Assembly: GCA_905235775.1 (NCBI GenBank)
Contig: CAJOMY010000066.1
Location: forward strand, 1 to 13,914
Direction of reading: 5' to 3'
DNA: 13,914 nt
From: an uncultured Bacteroidales bacterium
Lineage (GTDB): Bacteria > Bacteroidota > Bacteroidia > Bacteroidales > UBA932
In this document: positions 1 through 6,061 of the stretch, one piece after another
How the letters are laid out: every line of letters starts with the position of its first letter
Position numbering within the stretch: the first letter of the stretch is position 1
Notes under the pieces: generated by a model
What the model saw: the letters and a program-made list of their open reading frames with translations, nothing else
Databases searched by the model: none
Told to the model about the DNA's origin: nothing
Program-made: the position numbers and the translations under genes

Positions 1-85
1 CGGCATCCGAGTCATAACGGATGCCGGGCTCCAACGACTCCGGCCGGACGACAAACAAACGCCCGACTTTCTCCCGGAGGCTCAT
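1..85 (-). CDS. Partial CDS, N-terminal 28 codons, unidentified protein
   Basis: Reading leftward from an ATG at 85-83, the frame stays open to the window edge. It gives 28 residues beginning MSLREKVGRLFVVRPESL and ending around GIRYDSDA. No signal peptide or membrane segment is visible, and I do not recognise the family. Support for a real gene comes from a good -7 element (TATTTTTG) on the same strand at 124-117, which would leave a 5' leader of about 25-30 nt. The gene would diverge from the thiamine operon. Codons 22-28 hold a perfect 9-bp inverted repeat at 1-9/18-26. Because only the start is present, both coding status and identity are uncertain. Confidence 0.45.
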   Translation of the reverse strand, partial: MSLREKVGRLFVVRPESLEPGIRYDSDA

Positions 86-116
86 TTTCTGCAGGGATGA
101 AATGGATTTCATTCTT

Positions 117-124
117 CAAAAATA
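117..124 (-). promoter_or_regulatory. Putative -7 promoter element for the left-edge gene
   Basis: The minus strand reads TATTTTTG, matching the Bacteroidota sigma factor consensus TAnnTTTG. It lies 31 nt before the ATG at 85. I see no clear TTTG -33 partner at the expected distance, so this is a one-box match. Together with the plus-strand box at 146-153 it makes 86-145 a divergent promoter region. Confidence 0.45.
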
Positions 125-145
125 AGGAATTTTCCGAAATTACGC

Positions 146-153
146 TATCTTTG
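146..153 (+). promoter_or_regulatory. Putative -7 promoter element of the thiamine operon
   Basis: TATCTTTG fits TAnnTTTG exactly. The inferred transcription start is about 158-160, so the transcript would enter the TPP aptamer after only about 15-20 nt. That is the arrangement expected of a riboswitch-controlled mRNA. A convincing -33 TTTG box is not visible. Confidence 0.6.
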
Positions 154-173
154 CATCCGGCTTGCAGGACGCA

Positions 174-256
174 GGCCAAGGGGTGCTGGGGCCCGTGGGG
201 CCGCGGCTGAGATGATACCCTCAAACCTGATCGGGGTAATGCCCGCGTAGGAAACC
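174..256 (+). ncRNA. TPP (thiamine pyrophosphate) riboswitch aptamer, THI box
   Basis: The conserved THI-box core appears in order. GGGGT (180-184) pairs with ACCC (217-220) as P2. A GC-rich P3 arm follows, then CTGAGA (207-212), then AACCTGATC (224-232). CGGG (232-235) pairs with CCCG (242-245) around a GTAATG loop as P4, and the 3' GCGTAGG comes last. These are the signature TPP-contacting segments of the family. The outer P1 helix is weak by eye, so the boundaries are approximate. The aptamer sits between a promoter at 146-153 and a TonB-dependent receptor gene, which marks the downstream genes as thiamine uptake functions repressed when TPP is abundant. Confidence 0.95.
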
Positions 257-270
257 GTTATCTTCCCATC

Positions 271-303
271 CCCCTTATTGTATCATTTTACTTACAATTA
301 AGG
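271..303 (+). promoter_or_regulatory. Candidate TPP riboswitch expression platform hiding the start region
   Basis: CCTTATTGTA (273-282) can pair with TACAA and TAAGG (293-303, one bulged T) around a 10-nt loop. This closes over the AAGG at 300-303, which lies 7 nt before the receptor ATG. The alternative partner of CCCCTT (271-276) is AAGGGG (178-183), which includes the 5' strand of aptamer helix P2. The two pairings exclude each other: TPP binding would favour the start-blocking hairpin. No U-tract follows, so control of translation is more likely than termination. The pairings are seen in the sequence. The mechanism is inferred, and Bacteroidota use Shine-Dalgarno pairing only weakly. Confidence 0.4.
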
Positions 304-310
304 ATTAACT

Positions 311-2722
311 ATGTACAAACGTTTGTCGGACGCCGCGCTGCCGCTTCTGTTGGCGGTCGCCGGCGCTTCTTCCGCCGCGGCCCAGGCCCCGGCGGATTCC
401 CTGCAGGTCGAGGAGCTGCAGCAGGCTGTGATCGGCGCCGTGCGCGCCGACAAGGACGCCCCCTTCGCCGTCGCCAACATCTCCCGCCGCGAGCTGCAGG
501 ACTTCTCCACGACCGGCATCGAACTGCCGCAGCTGTTCGCCCGCACGCCGGGCATCCTCGCATGGAGCGAGAACGGCGTGGGCACCGGCACCTCCTATAT
601 GCGCATCCGCGGCGCCGGCGGCTCCCGCATCAACGTCACCTTCGACGGCGTCCCACTCAATTCCCCGGAGGACCAGACCGTCTTCTGGGCCAACATGAAC
701 TCCTACGGCACCCTGACGGGCAGCGTGCAGATCCAGCGCGGCGTGGGCAGCTCCACCAACGGCGACGGCGCTTTCGGCGGCACCATCGCGCTCGGCTCCC
801 TGGCGCCCTCGCTCGTGCCCACAGCGGAACTGAACTTCTCCTATGGATCCTGGAACACCGCCAACTGGGGCATCAACGCCTCCACGGGTCTGCTATGGAA
901 CCATCTCGTCATCGAGAGCGCCTACCACCAGACCAGCACCGACGGCTACCTGCACGGCACCTCCGGCCGCTCGGGCAGCTACTTCGGCGGCATCAGCTAT
1001 CTGGGACGCGACTGGAAGATCTCCTACAAGCTCCTGGGCAACTTCGAGACCACCGGGCAGGCCTGGAACGGCGTCACCGCCGGCACCGACGACCTGTCCA
1101 TCATGGCCGGCACCTACGGCAACCCGGACGGCGTGCGCAGCTATGCGGACATGGTGGCTGCCGGTCTCGGACAGTACAACTCCCTCTATGAACGGCTGAT
1201 ACTTGAGGACGCCATCGTCTTTCCGAATGCCGTGGGCCACACGGAGCGCTACAAGATGTCGGACGGCAGTTTCTGGCCCCGCACCACGGACAATTTCTGG
1301 CAGACCCACCACATCCTGAACTTCGCCTGGAATATCAACGACTGGTGGAAACTCTCCGTCTCGCCGCACTACACCCACGGCTACGGCTACTACGAAGAGT
1401 TCCGCTACCAGAACAAAGTCACCAAATTCGGCATTCCGACCTTTATCAACACTGAAACCGGCCAGACCGTGAAGCGGGCGGATGTCGTGCGCCGGAAGGG
1501 ACTCATGCAGGATTCGTACGGCGTCGTGGCGAACGTCGTCTTCCGCCGCGGCGACTGGGACGTTACCGGCGGCCTGTCCGTCCAGCAGTTCCGGGGCAAC
1601 CACTTCGGCTATCTGACCTACGGCGATCCGAATGTCATCTGGTACATGATTGGTCTCAACACACCCGTGTTCGGGGAGGACCATAGGCTCAGGTATCCCT
1701 ACTACGACTCCGACGCTGCCAAGCTGGACGCCAGCGCCTTCGTGAAGGCTTCCTATGCCCTGGGGAAGGAATGGAGCCTGTTCGGAGACGTGCAGTACCG
1801 GCACGTGGGCTACCGCTCCGGCGGCTACAACGACAAATATTATCTGGATGACAACGGCGTGCCGCAGAAGCACTACTTGGACATCAACGCCCACTACAAT
1901 TTCTTCAATCCCAAAGCCGGCGTCAACCTCAGCCGGGGCGGCCACCGCGCCTACGCCTCCTTTGCGATGGCGCATCGCGAGCCGGAACGCAACAATTTTA
2001 CCGACAACGGCAAGTATCCCGCCCCGCGCGCCGAGCGCCTGATGGACTGGGAGGCGGGCTATCAGTATGAAGGCAGCCGCTTCCGCGCCGGCGTGAATCT
2101 CTATTATATGCGCTATCGCGACCAGTTGGTCCAGACCGGCGAGGTCAGCGACATCGGCGAGGCGCTGACCACCAACATCCCGGACTCCTACCGCCTGGGC
2201 GCCGAACTGACTGCCGGCTGGAATGTGACGCGCTGGCTGATCCTCGAGGGAAACGCGGCGCTGAGCCGCAACCGCCTGCTCGACTTCGACGAATATGTCG
2301 AGGACTGGGACAACGGCATCCGGAAGATCCATTATGCCGACGCGCCGCTGGCCTACTCCCCGGATGCCATCCTGAACGGTTTCGTGAACCTGCATTTCGG
2401 GGGTTTCCGTGCCGTCTGGCACACGGGCTATGTCAGCCGGATGTACCTCGACAACAGCGGCAACGCCGAGCGCGCGCTGCCCGCCTACAGCCTCTCCGAC
2501 CTCAGCCTCGGCTACCGGATCCGGCCGCGCAAAGTACTGAAGGAGATTGACTTCGGTGTGGATTTCAACAACCTCTTTTCCGCCCGCGTGGCCCGGAGCG
2601 GCTGGGTTTACAGCGCCATCTGCGACAGCTACGGACACCCGGACGAGCATCGCTACTACCAGATCGGTTTCATCCCGGTGGCGCCGCTCACCGTCCTCGG
2701 ACACATCACCGTTCGATTCTGA
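311..2722 (+). CDS. TonB-dependent outer-membrane receptor, probably for thiamine
   Basis: An 803-residue protein that would import thiamine or its phosphates through the outer membrane using TonB energy. Residues 1 to about 25 form a signal peptide ending ASSAAAQA. The plug domain follows at roughly 33-165, with EELQQAV and then YMRIRGAGGSRINVTFDGVP and VQIQRGVGSSTNG. The remainder is a 22-strand-type beta barrel rich in aromatic and Gly residues, with the REPERNNFTDN segment common in Bacteroidota receptors and a terminal Phe (HITVRF). It lacks the N-terminal carboxypeptidase-like extension of SusC proteins, so it resembles the BtuB/CirA type. Substrate is inferred from the TPP riboswitch upstream and the PnuT-like gene downstream. 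The ATG at 311 has an AAGG 7 nt upstream and directly precedes the signal peptide. Confidence 0.92.
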   Translation: MYKRLSDAALPLLLAVAGASSAAAQAPADSLQVEELQQAVIGAVRADKDAPFAVANISRRELQDFSTTGIELPQLFARTPGILAWSENGVGTGTSYMRIRGAGGSRINVTFDGVPLNSPEDQTVFWANMNSYGTLTGSVQIQRGVGSSTNGDGAFGGTIALGSLAPSLVPTAELNFSYGSWNTANWGINASTGLLWNHLVIESAYHQTSTDGYLHGTSGRSGSYFGGISYLGRDWKISYKLLGNFETTGQAWNGVTAGTDDLSIMAGTYGNPDGVRSYADMVAAGLGQYNSLYERLILEDAIVFPNAVGHTERYKMSDGSFWPRTTDNFWQTHHILNFAWNINDWWKLSVSPHYTHGYGYYEEFRYQNKVTKFGIPTFINTETGQTVKRADVVRRKGLMQDSYGVVANVVFRRGDWDVTGGLSVQQFRGNHFGYLTYGDPNVIWYMIGLNTPVFGEDHRLRYPYYDSDAAKLDASAFVKASYALGKEWSLFGDVQYRHVGYRSGGYNDKYYLDDNGVPQKHYLDINAHYNFFNPKAGVNLSRGGHRAYASFAMAHREPERNNFTDNGKYPAPRAERLMDWEAGYQYEGSRFRAGVNLYYMRYRDQLVQTGEVSDIGEALTTNIPDSYRLGAELTAGWNVTRWLILEGNAALSRNRLLDFDEYVEDWDNGIRKIHYADAPLAYSPDAILNGFVNLHFGGFRAVWHTGYVSRMYLDNSGNAERALPAYSLSDLSLGYRIRPRKVLKEIDFGVDFNNLFSARVARSGWVYSAICDSYGHPDEHRYYQIGFIPVAPLTVLGHITVRF

Positions 2723-2730
2723 TTTTGCCA

Positions 2731-2809
2731 GGACGGACTTGCCGTGCCGGCGACCCTTTTCCCGGGTAGGGGCGCGGAGCGCCTGAGAGCCGGTGCGGCA
2801 AGTCTGTCC
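2731..2809 (+). repeat. Long-stem, multi-branch structured element between receptor and pnuT
   Basis: Arms 2731-2751 and 2789-2809 are complementary over all 21 positions, with three G-U wobbles in RNA. The 37-nt interior can form two further hairpins: ACCC (2753-2756) with GGGT (2764-2767), and GGCGC (2771-2775) with GCGCC (2779-2783) around a GGA loop. This gives a three-way-junction fold. It starts 8 nt after the receptor stop and ends 17 nt before the pnuT start. No U-tract follows, so it is not a standard terminator. An RNA-processing or stability site, or a small interspersed palindrome, are the likely alternatives. Confidence 0.7.
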
Positions 2810-2826
2810 GAAAATATTTTAAAAAA

Positions 2827-3417
2827 GTGGATACTTTACGTTTTCTGGATATCCTCGGATTCGTCGTCGGACTGGTTTACCTGATTCTCGAGTACAAGGC
2901 GAGCATCTGGCTCTGGCTGGCGAGCATCATCATGCCGGCCATCGACATGGTGCTGTACTACAAGGCGGGCCTGTACGCCGACTTCGGCATGGCCATCTAT
3001 TACTGCCTGGCCGGCGTGTACGGCTGGTTTTCCTGGCGTTATTTCAAGACGGCCCGGCAGGCGAAGGAGGCCCGGCGGGCGGAGCGGCCGGTCACGCGCT
3101 ACAAGCGCGCCCACATCCTTCCGTCGGCCGCCGCGCTGGCACTGCTGTGGTTCGGGATCTGGTGGATGCTCACGCACTGGACGAATTCGACCGTTCCGGT
3201 GGCGGATGCCTTCACCACGGCGCTGAGCATCGTGGCCCTCTGGGCCCTGGCGCAGAAATACGCAGAGCAGTGGCTGCTGTGGCTGGTCGTGGATGTGGTC
3301 TGCTGCATCCTCTATATCCGCAAGGGCATCCCCTTCAAGGCCACGATATACGGACTCTACACCGTTTTCGCGGTCTTCGGCTACCGGAAGTGGCTGGGGA
3401 TGATACAGGCGGACTAA
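2827..3417 (+). CDS. pnuT: PnuT-like inner-membrane thiamine transporter (PnuC family)
   Basis: A 196-residue, very hydrophobic protein with about seven membrane spans, matching PnuC-family length and layout. Family members carry vitamins by facilitated diffusion, with substrate trapped by phosphorylation in the cytoplasm. Visible features are the N-terminal LDILGFVVGLVYLILEYK, an aromatic span YYCLAGVYGWFSWRYF (residues 58-73), a charged loop at 74-95, the late WLLW pair (Trp149/Trp152) and IPFKATIYGLYTVFAVFGY near the C terminus. Thiamine rather than nicotinamide riboside is inferred from the upstream TPP riboswitch and receptor. The start is GTG after an A-rich tract; no in-frame ATG keeps the first helix. 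No thiamine kinase follows. The stop overlaps the convergent msrC stop by 4 nt. Confidence 0.9.
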   Translation: MDTLRFLDILGFVVGLVYLILEYKASIWLWLASIIMPAIDMVLYYKAGLYADFGMAIYYCLAGVYGWFSWRYFKTARQAKEARRAERPVTRYKRAHILPSAAALALLWFGIWWMLTHWTNSTVPVADAFTTALSIVALWALAQKYAEQWLLWLVVDVVCCILYIRKGIPFKATIYGLYTVFAVFGYRKWLGMIQAD

Positions 3418-3872
3418 TCCGCGCAGATCCGTGCGGCGACCTGCTCGAGGAAGTGGCGGTCGGTGTCGTCGAAGGCGTCCAGCTCGCGGCTGTCGATGTC
3501 GAGTACACCGAAGATGTCATCGTTGTGCCACACGGGGACGACGATTTCGCTGCGCGACGCCGAGGAGCAGGCGATGTGGCCGGGAAACTGCTCCACGTCC
3601 GGCACGATGATGGTTTTCCGTTCTTTCCAGGCCGTGCCGCACACTCCGCGGCCGAAGGCGATGCGGGTGCAGGCGACGGGGCCCTGGAAGGGACCCAGGA
3701 CCAGTTCGCCGTCCAGGACGCGGTAGAATCCGGTCCACCACCAGCCCATTTCCCGGTGGAGCAGGGCCGCGACGTTGGCCATCCGCGCGACCACGTCCGA
3801 TTCTCCGGAGACAAGGGCCCCGGCCTGGGGCAGCAGGGCTTCATATGCCCTTGTTTTTGCTGTTGTATCCAT
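3414..3872 (-). CDS. msrC: Free methionine-R-sulfoxide reductase, GAF-domain enzyme
   Basis: A 152-residue cytoplasmic GAF protein of the YebR/fRMsr family, which reduces free L-methionine-(R)-sulfoxide using thioredoxin. Cys68, Cys78 and Cys102 keep the 10- and 24-residue spacing of the three E. coli YebR cysteines. They lie in GPVACTRIAFGRGVCGTAW and GHIACSSASRSEIVVPV. A GAF core ending GVLDIDSRELDAFDDTD is clear. The whole family domain is present, so the gene is intact. It starts 3 nt after the hisIE stop and is the last gene of the his operon, so it should be co-transcribed with histidine biosynthesis. The link is not obvious from pathway logic. Its stop overlaps the convergent pnuT stop. 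Confidence 0.92.
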   Translation of the reverse strand: MDTTAKTRAYEALLPQAGALVSGESDVVARMANVAALLHREMGWWWTGFYRVLDGELVLGPFQGPVACTRIAFGRGVCGTAWKERKTIIVPDVEQFPGHIACSSASRSEIVVPVWHNDDIFGVLDIDSRELDAFDDTDRHFLEQVAARICAD

Positions 3873-3875
3873 GGG

Positions 3876-4487
3876 CTAACGGTGACGCAGGGCGAGTTCG
3901 TGCTCAAGCTCTTCCAGGCTGACGCCCTGCTGTTCGAGCAGGACCAGCAGGTGGTAGATCAGGTCCGAGGCTTCATAGACAAAGCGGTCGCGCATGCCGT
4001 CCACGGCTTCGATGACGGCCTCGCCGGCTTCTTCGACCACCTTCTTCCCGATGGCCTTGGGTCCCTTGATGAAGAGCCGGGTGGTGTAGGATCCCTCGGG
4101 CATCCGGGCGTGCCGGTCGGCCACCACGGCCTGCAGGGTGCGGATGAAGCCCTCATCGTCGGGGGTGTCGAAACAGGCGGTGGTGCCGCGATGGCAGGTG
4201 GGGCCGTCGGGACGGGCCTTGACCAGCAGGGTGTCGGCGTCGCAGTCGGCGAACATCTCTATGACGTGGAGGAAGTTGCCGCTGGTCTCGCCCTTGGCCC
4301 ACAGTTCCTGCCGGCTGCGGGACCAGAAGGTCACAAGCCCGCTGCTGACGGTCTTGTCGAAAGCCGATTCGTTCATGTAGCCCAGCATCAGCACTTTCAG
4401 GGTGGTGGCATCCTGGACGATCACCGGGAGCAGTCCGTCGCCGGTCTTATCTAATTTAAAATCACAGAATTTCATATTCTTTGCCAT
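3876..4487 (-). CDS. hisIE: Bifunctional phosphoribosyl-AMP cyclohydrolase / phosphoribosyl-ATP pyrophosphatase
   Basis: A 203-residue HisI-HisE fusion catalysing the second and third steps of histidine synthesis. The HisI part (about 1-115) shows LMLGYMNESAF, TFWSRSRQELWAKGE, the metal motif DCDAD (81-85), and Cys98 and Cys105 around TCHRGTTACF. The HisE part (about 120-203) has the EEAGE metal helix (152-156) and EASDLIYH (172-179). Length is normal for the fusion. I chose the ATG at 4487 (MAKNMKF). An upstream in-frame ATG at 4535 would translate the palindromic element and is unlikely. MKF at 4475 is a shorter alternative. It follows the 4490-4611 element and precedes msrC by 3 nt. Confidence 0.96.
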   Translation of the reverse strand: MAKNMKFCDFKLDKTGDGLLPVIVQDATTLKVLMLGYMNESAFDKTVSSGLVTFWSRSRQELWAKGETSGNFLHVIEMFADCDADTLLVKARPDGPTCHRGTTACFDTPDDEGFIRTLQAVVADRHARMPEGSYTTRLFIKGPKAIGKKVVEEAGEAVIEAVDGMRDRFVYEASDLIYHLLVLLEQQGVSLEELEHELALRHR

Positions 4488-4489
4488 TG

Positions 4490-4611
4490 TTTCCGGGATG
4501 CCGGTGTCCTCTGGTGCCCGTGCCACCCCCGGCATCGTAAGCGGGAGGGGCCCACGAAGTGGGAAGGGTCGCTAAGCGACGGCAGCCGGAGGACGGCTGG
4601 CATCCCGGAAA
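4490..4611 (-). repeat. 122-nt multi-hairpin palindromic element between hisF and hisIE
   Basis: Perfect 13-bp terminal inverted repeats (4490-4502 and 4599-4611) are continued inward by an imperfect stem. GTCCTC (4506-4511) pairs with GAGGAC (4589-4594), and further pairs extend to about 4518/4581. Inside are small hairpins with three-nucleotide loops: CCCAC/GTGGG (4551-4563) and GTCGC/GCGAC (4568-4580). Looser hairpins GGTG/CACC and CCCG/CGGG also occur around 4513-4545. It fills almost the whole gap, ending 2 nt from the hisF stop and 2 nt from the hisIE start codon. Every other his junction overlaps or is 3 nt. No transposase or clear target duplication is present. A structured RNA or a MITE-like interspersed repeat are the leading readings. 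Confidence 0.75.
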
Positions 4612-4613
4612 TG

Positions 4614-5354
4614 TTACATTCTGACATTGATACCTGCGGCGCGGAGCGCCTGTTTGAGGGTGGGGATGGGTATCTGCCCGTAGTGGAAGATGCTGGCGGC
4701 GAGGGCGGCGTCGGCGCGTCCTTCGCAGAGCACGCGTCGGATGTCCTCTACGGAACCGGCGCCGCCCGAGGCGATCACCGGAATCGTGAGCTCATCCGCC
4801 AGGCGGGCATAGACCGCATCGGCATAACCCGCCCGCGTGCCGTCGTGGTCCATCGAGGTGAAGAGGATTTCGCCGGCCTCCCGGGCCCAGGCGAACAGTT
4901 CCACGTCGGTCAGGCGTTTGCCGCCGTGCGTGGTGCAGGTCCAGCGGCCTTCGATGCACTTGGCGTCGATGGCCACCACGACGAACTGGCTGCCGTACTT
5001 GAGGGCGATGCGCCCGATCAGGGACGGGTCGGCGATGGCGGCGCTGTTGAGTGAAATCTTGTCCGCACCGGCGTCCAGCAGCCGCGCGGCGTCTTCGATA
5101 CTGCCGATACCGCCTCCCACGGTGAAGGGGATGTCAATCCCCAGGGCGATGCGCTCCACGAGTCCGGCGAAGGTGCGCCGTCCCTCCTGGGTGGCGCTGA
5201 TGTCGAGGTAGACCAGCTCGTCGGCGCCGTCCCGGGCGTATTGCACGCCCATTTCGACAGCGTCTCCGACTTCGCGGAGCCCCTCGAAGTTGATGCCCTT
5301 GACAACGCCGCCGTCCTTTACATCGAGGCAGGGGATGATGCGTTTTGCGACCAT
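4614..5354 (-). CDS. hisF: Imidazole glycerol phosphate synthase cyclase subunit
   Basis: A 246-residue TIM barrel. With HisH it converts PRFAR and glutamine-derived ammonia to imidazole glycerol phosphate and AICAR. The start MVAKRIIPCLDVKDG is canonical. The two catalytic aspartates are Asp11 and Asp130 (VVVAIDAK), both at the family positions. Phosphate-binding loops GGGIGS and ASGGAGS are intact. The start overlaps the end of hisA by 37 nt, implying tight translational coupling. The stop lies just before the palindromic element, the only sizeable gap in the operon. Confidence 0.98.
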   Translation of the reverse strand: MVAKRIIPCLDVKDGGVVKGINFEGLREVGDAVEMGVQYARDGADELVYLDISATQEGRRTFAGLVERIALGIDIPFTVGGGIGSIEDAARLLDAGADKISLNSAAIADPSLIGRIALKYGSQFVVVAIDAKCIEGRWTCTTHGGKRLTDVELFAWAREAGEILFTSMDHDGTRAGYADAVYARLADELTIPVIASGGAGSVEDIRRVLCEGRADAALAASIFHYGQIPIPTLKQALRAAGINVRM

Positions 5355-6061
5355 GATTTGATTTCTTCCAGACGGATGCGGTTCTCATAGATGGCTTTGC
5401 CCACGATGACCTTGTGCAGGTGCAGGGCGTCCAGCGCACGGATGTCCGACAGGTCGGAGATACCGCCGCTGACCGTGAAACTCAGGTTCGGGAACGCCCG
5501 CTGCAGACGTACGTACAGCGAGGACGCGGGGCCCTGCAGCGTGCCGTCGCGGGAAATCTCCGTGACGATGCATTCCTGCAGCCCCAGGGGGAGAAAGCGT
5601 GAGACGAGGTCTTCGATGCCCAGCGGGGAGGAGTCCTGCCAGCCGGAGATGGCCACACGGCCGTTGCGCACGTCGGCTCCGAGGATGATGTGCGGTCCGT
5701 ATTGGCTCAGCCAGTTTTTGAACAGCTCAGGCTGCCGGACGGCGACGCTGCCGATGACGGCGTGCGTGGCGCCGGCCTCGAAAGCATCCTTGAGCGCTGC
5801 GTCGCCGGCGAGGCCGCCGCCCCATTCCAGTTCGCAATCCACCGCTCCTGCGATGGCTTCGAGGGTGCGGAGGTTCCGCGGTTCGCCGACTTTGGCTCCG
5901 TCCAGGTCCACGAGGTGGATGCGCTTCACGCCGCAGTCGGCATAGCTGCGCGCCACGTCGACAGGGGAGCCGTCATAGATGGTTTTCTGCAGGTAATCGC
6001 CGCGTGTCAGGCGGACGCAGCGGCCGTCGATGAGATCGATGGCGGGGATAATCTGGATCAT
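5318..6061 (-). CDS. hisA: ProFAR isomerase (phosphoribosylformimino-AICAR-P isomerase)
   Basis: A 247-residue TIM-barrel isomerase making PRFAR from ProFAR. MIQIIPAIDLIDGRCVRL is the standard N terminus. The catalytic aspartates are Asp9 and Asp130 (GADVRNG), with GGGL and the late SGGISD phosphate loop visible. The ATG at 6061 overlaps the hisH stop as ATGA; the much longer open frame upstream is not HisA-like. The last dozen or so residues (ending SQNASSPASM) are encoded inside the 37-nt overlap with hisF and look like a non-conserved tail. Confidence 0.97.
   Translation of the reverse strand: MIQIIPAIDLIDGRCVRLTRGDYLQKTIYDGSPVDVARSYADCGVKRIHLVDLDGAKVGEPRNLRTLEAIAGAVDCELEWGGGLAGDAALKDAFEAGATHAVIGSVAVRQPELFKNWLSQYGPHIILGADVRNGRVAISGWQDSSPLGIEDLVSRFLPLGLQECIVTEISRDGTLQGPASSLYVRLQRAFPNLSFTVSGGISDLSDIRALDALHLHKVIVGKAIYENRIRLEEIKSWSQNASSPASM

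Noticed and set aside
893..2704. 603-codon open frame antisense to the TonB-dependent receptor
   Set aside because: The frame is a GC-rich codon-position shadow. The product has no family features, while the sense frame has a signal peptide, plug and barrel motifs.
2753..2809. A second TPP riboswitch before pnuT, suggested by CTGAGA and GGGG/CCC helices
   Set aside because: The CCTGATC and TAATGCC-GCGTAGG halves of the THI box are missing, and the order of helices does not fit the aptamer.
3419..3436. Hairpin CCGCGC/GTGCGG as a pnuT terminator
   Set aside because: It is a short 6-bp stem with a wobble and no U-tract, and it lies inside the msrC coding sequence.
3876..4535. Longer hisIE starting at 4535
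   Set aside because: The added 16 residues come from inside the palindromic element. MAKNMKF at 4487 fits the family start.
4490..4611. Integron attC site, retron msd or CRISPR-like array as explanation of the hairpin element
   Set aside because: There is no integrase, reverse transcriptase or Cas gene nearby, no regularly repeated spacer unit, and no attC core-site pattern.
4638..4652. 15-nt match (GGCGCGGAGCGCCTG) between the hisF 3' end and the 2731-2809 element
   Set aside because: It is a self-complementary GC sequence fully explained by conserved hisF codons; a shared origin cannot be argued from 15 nt.
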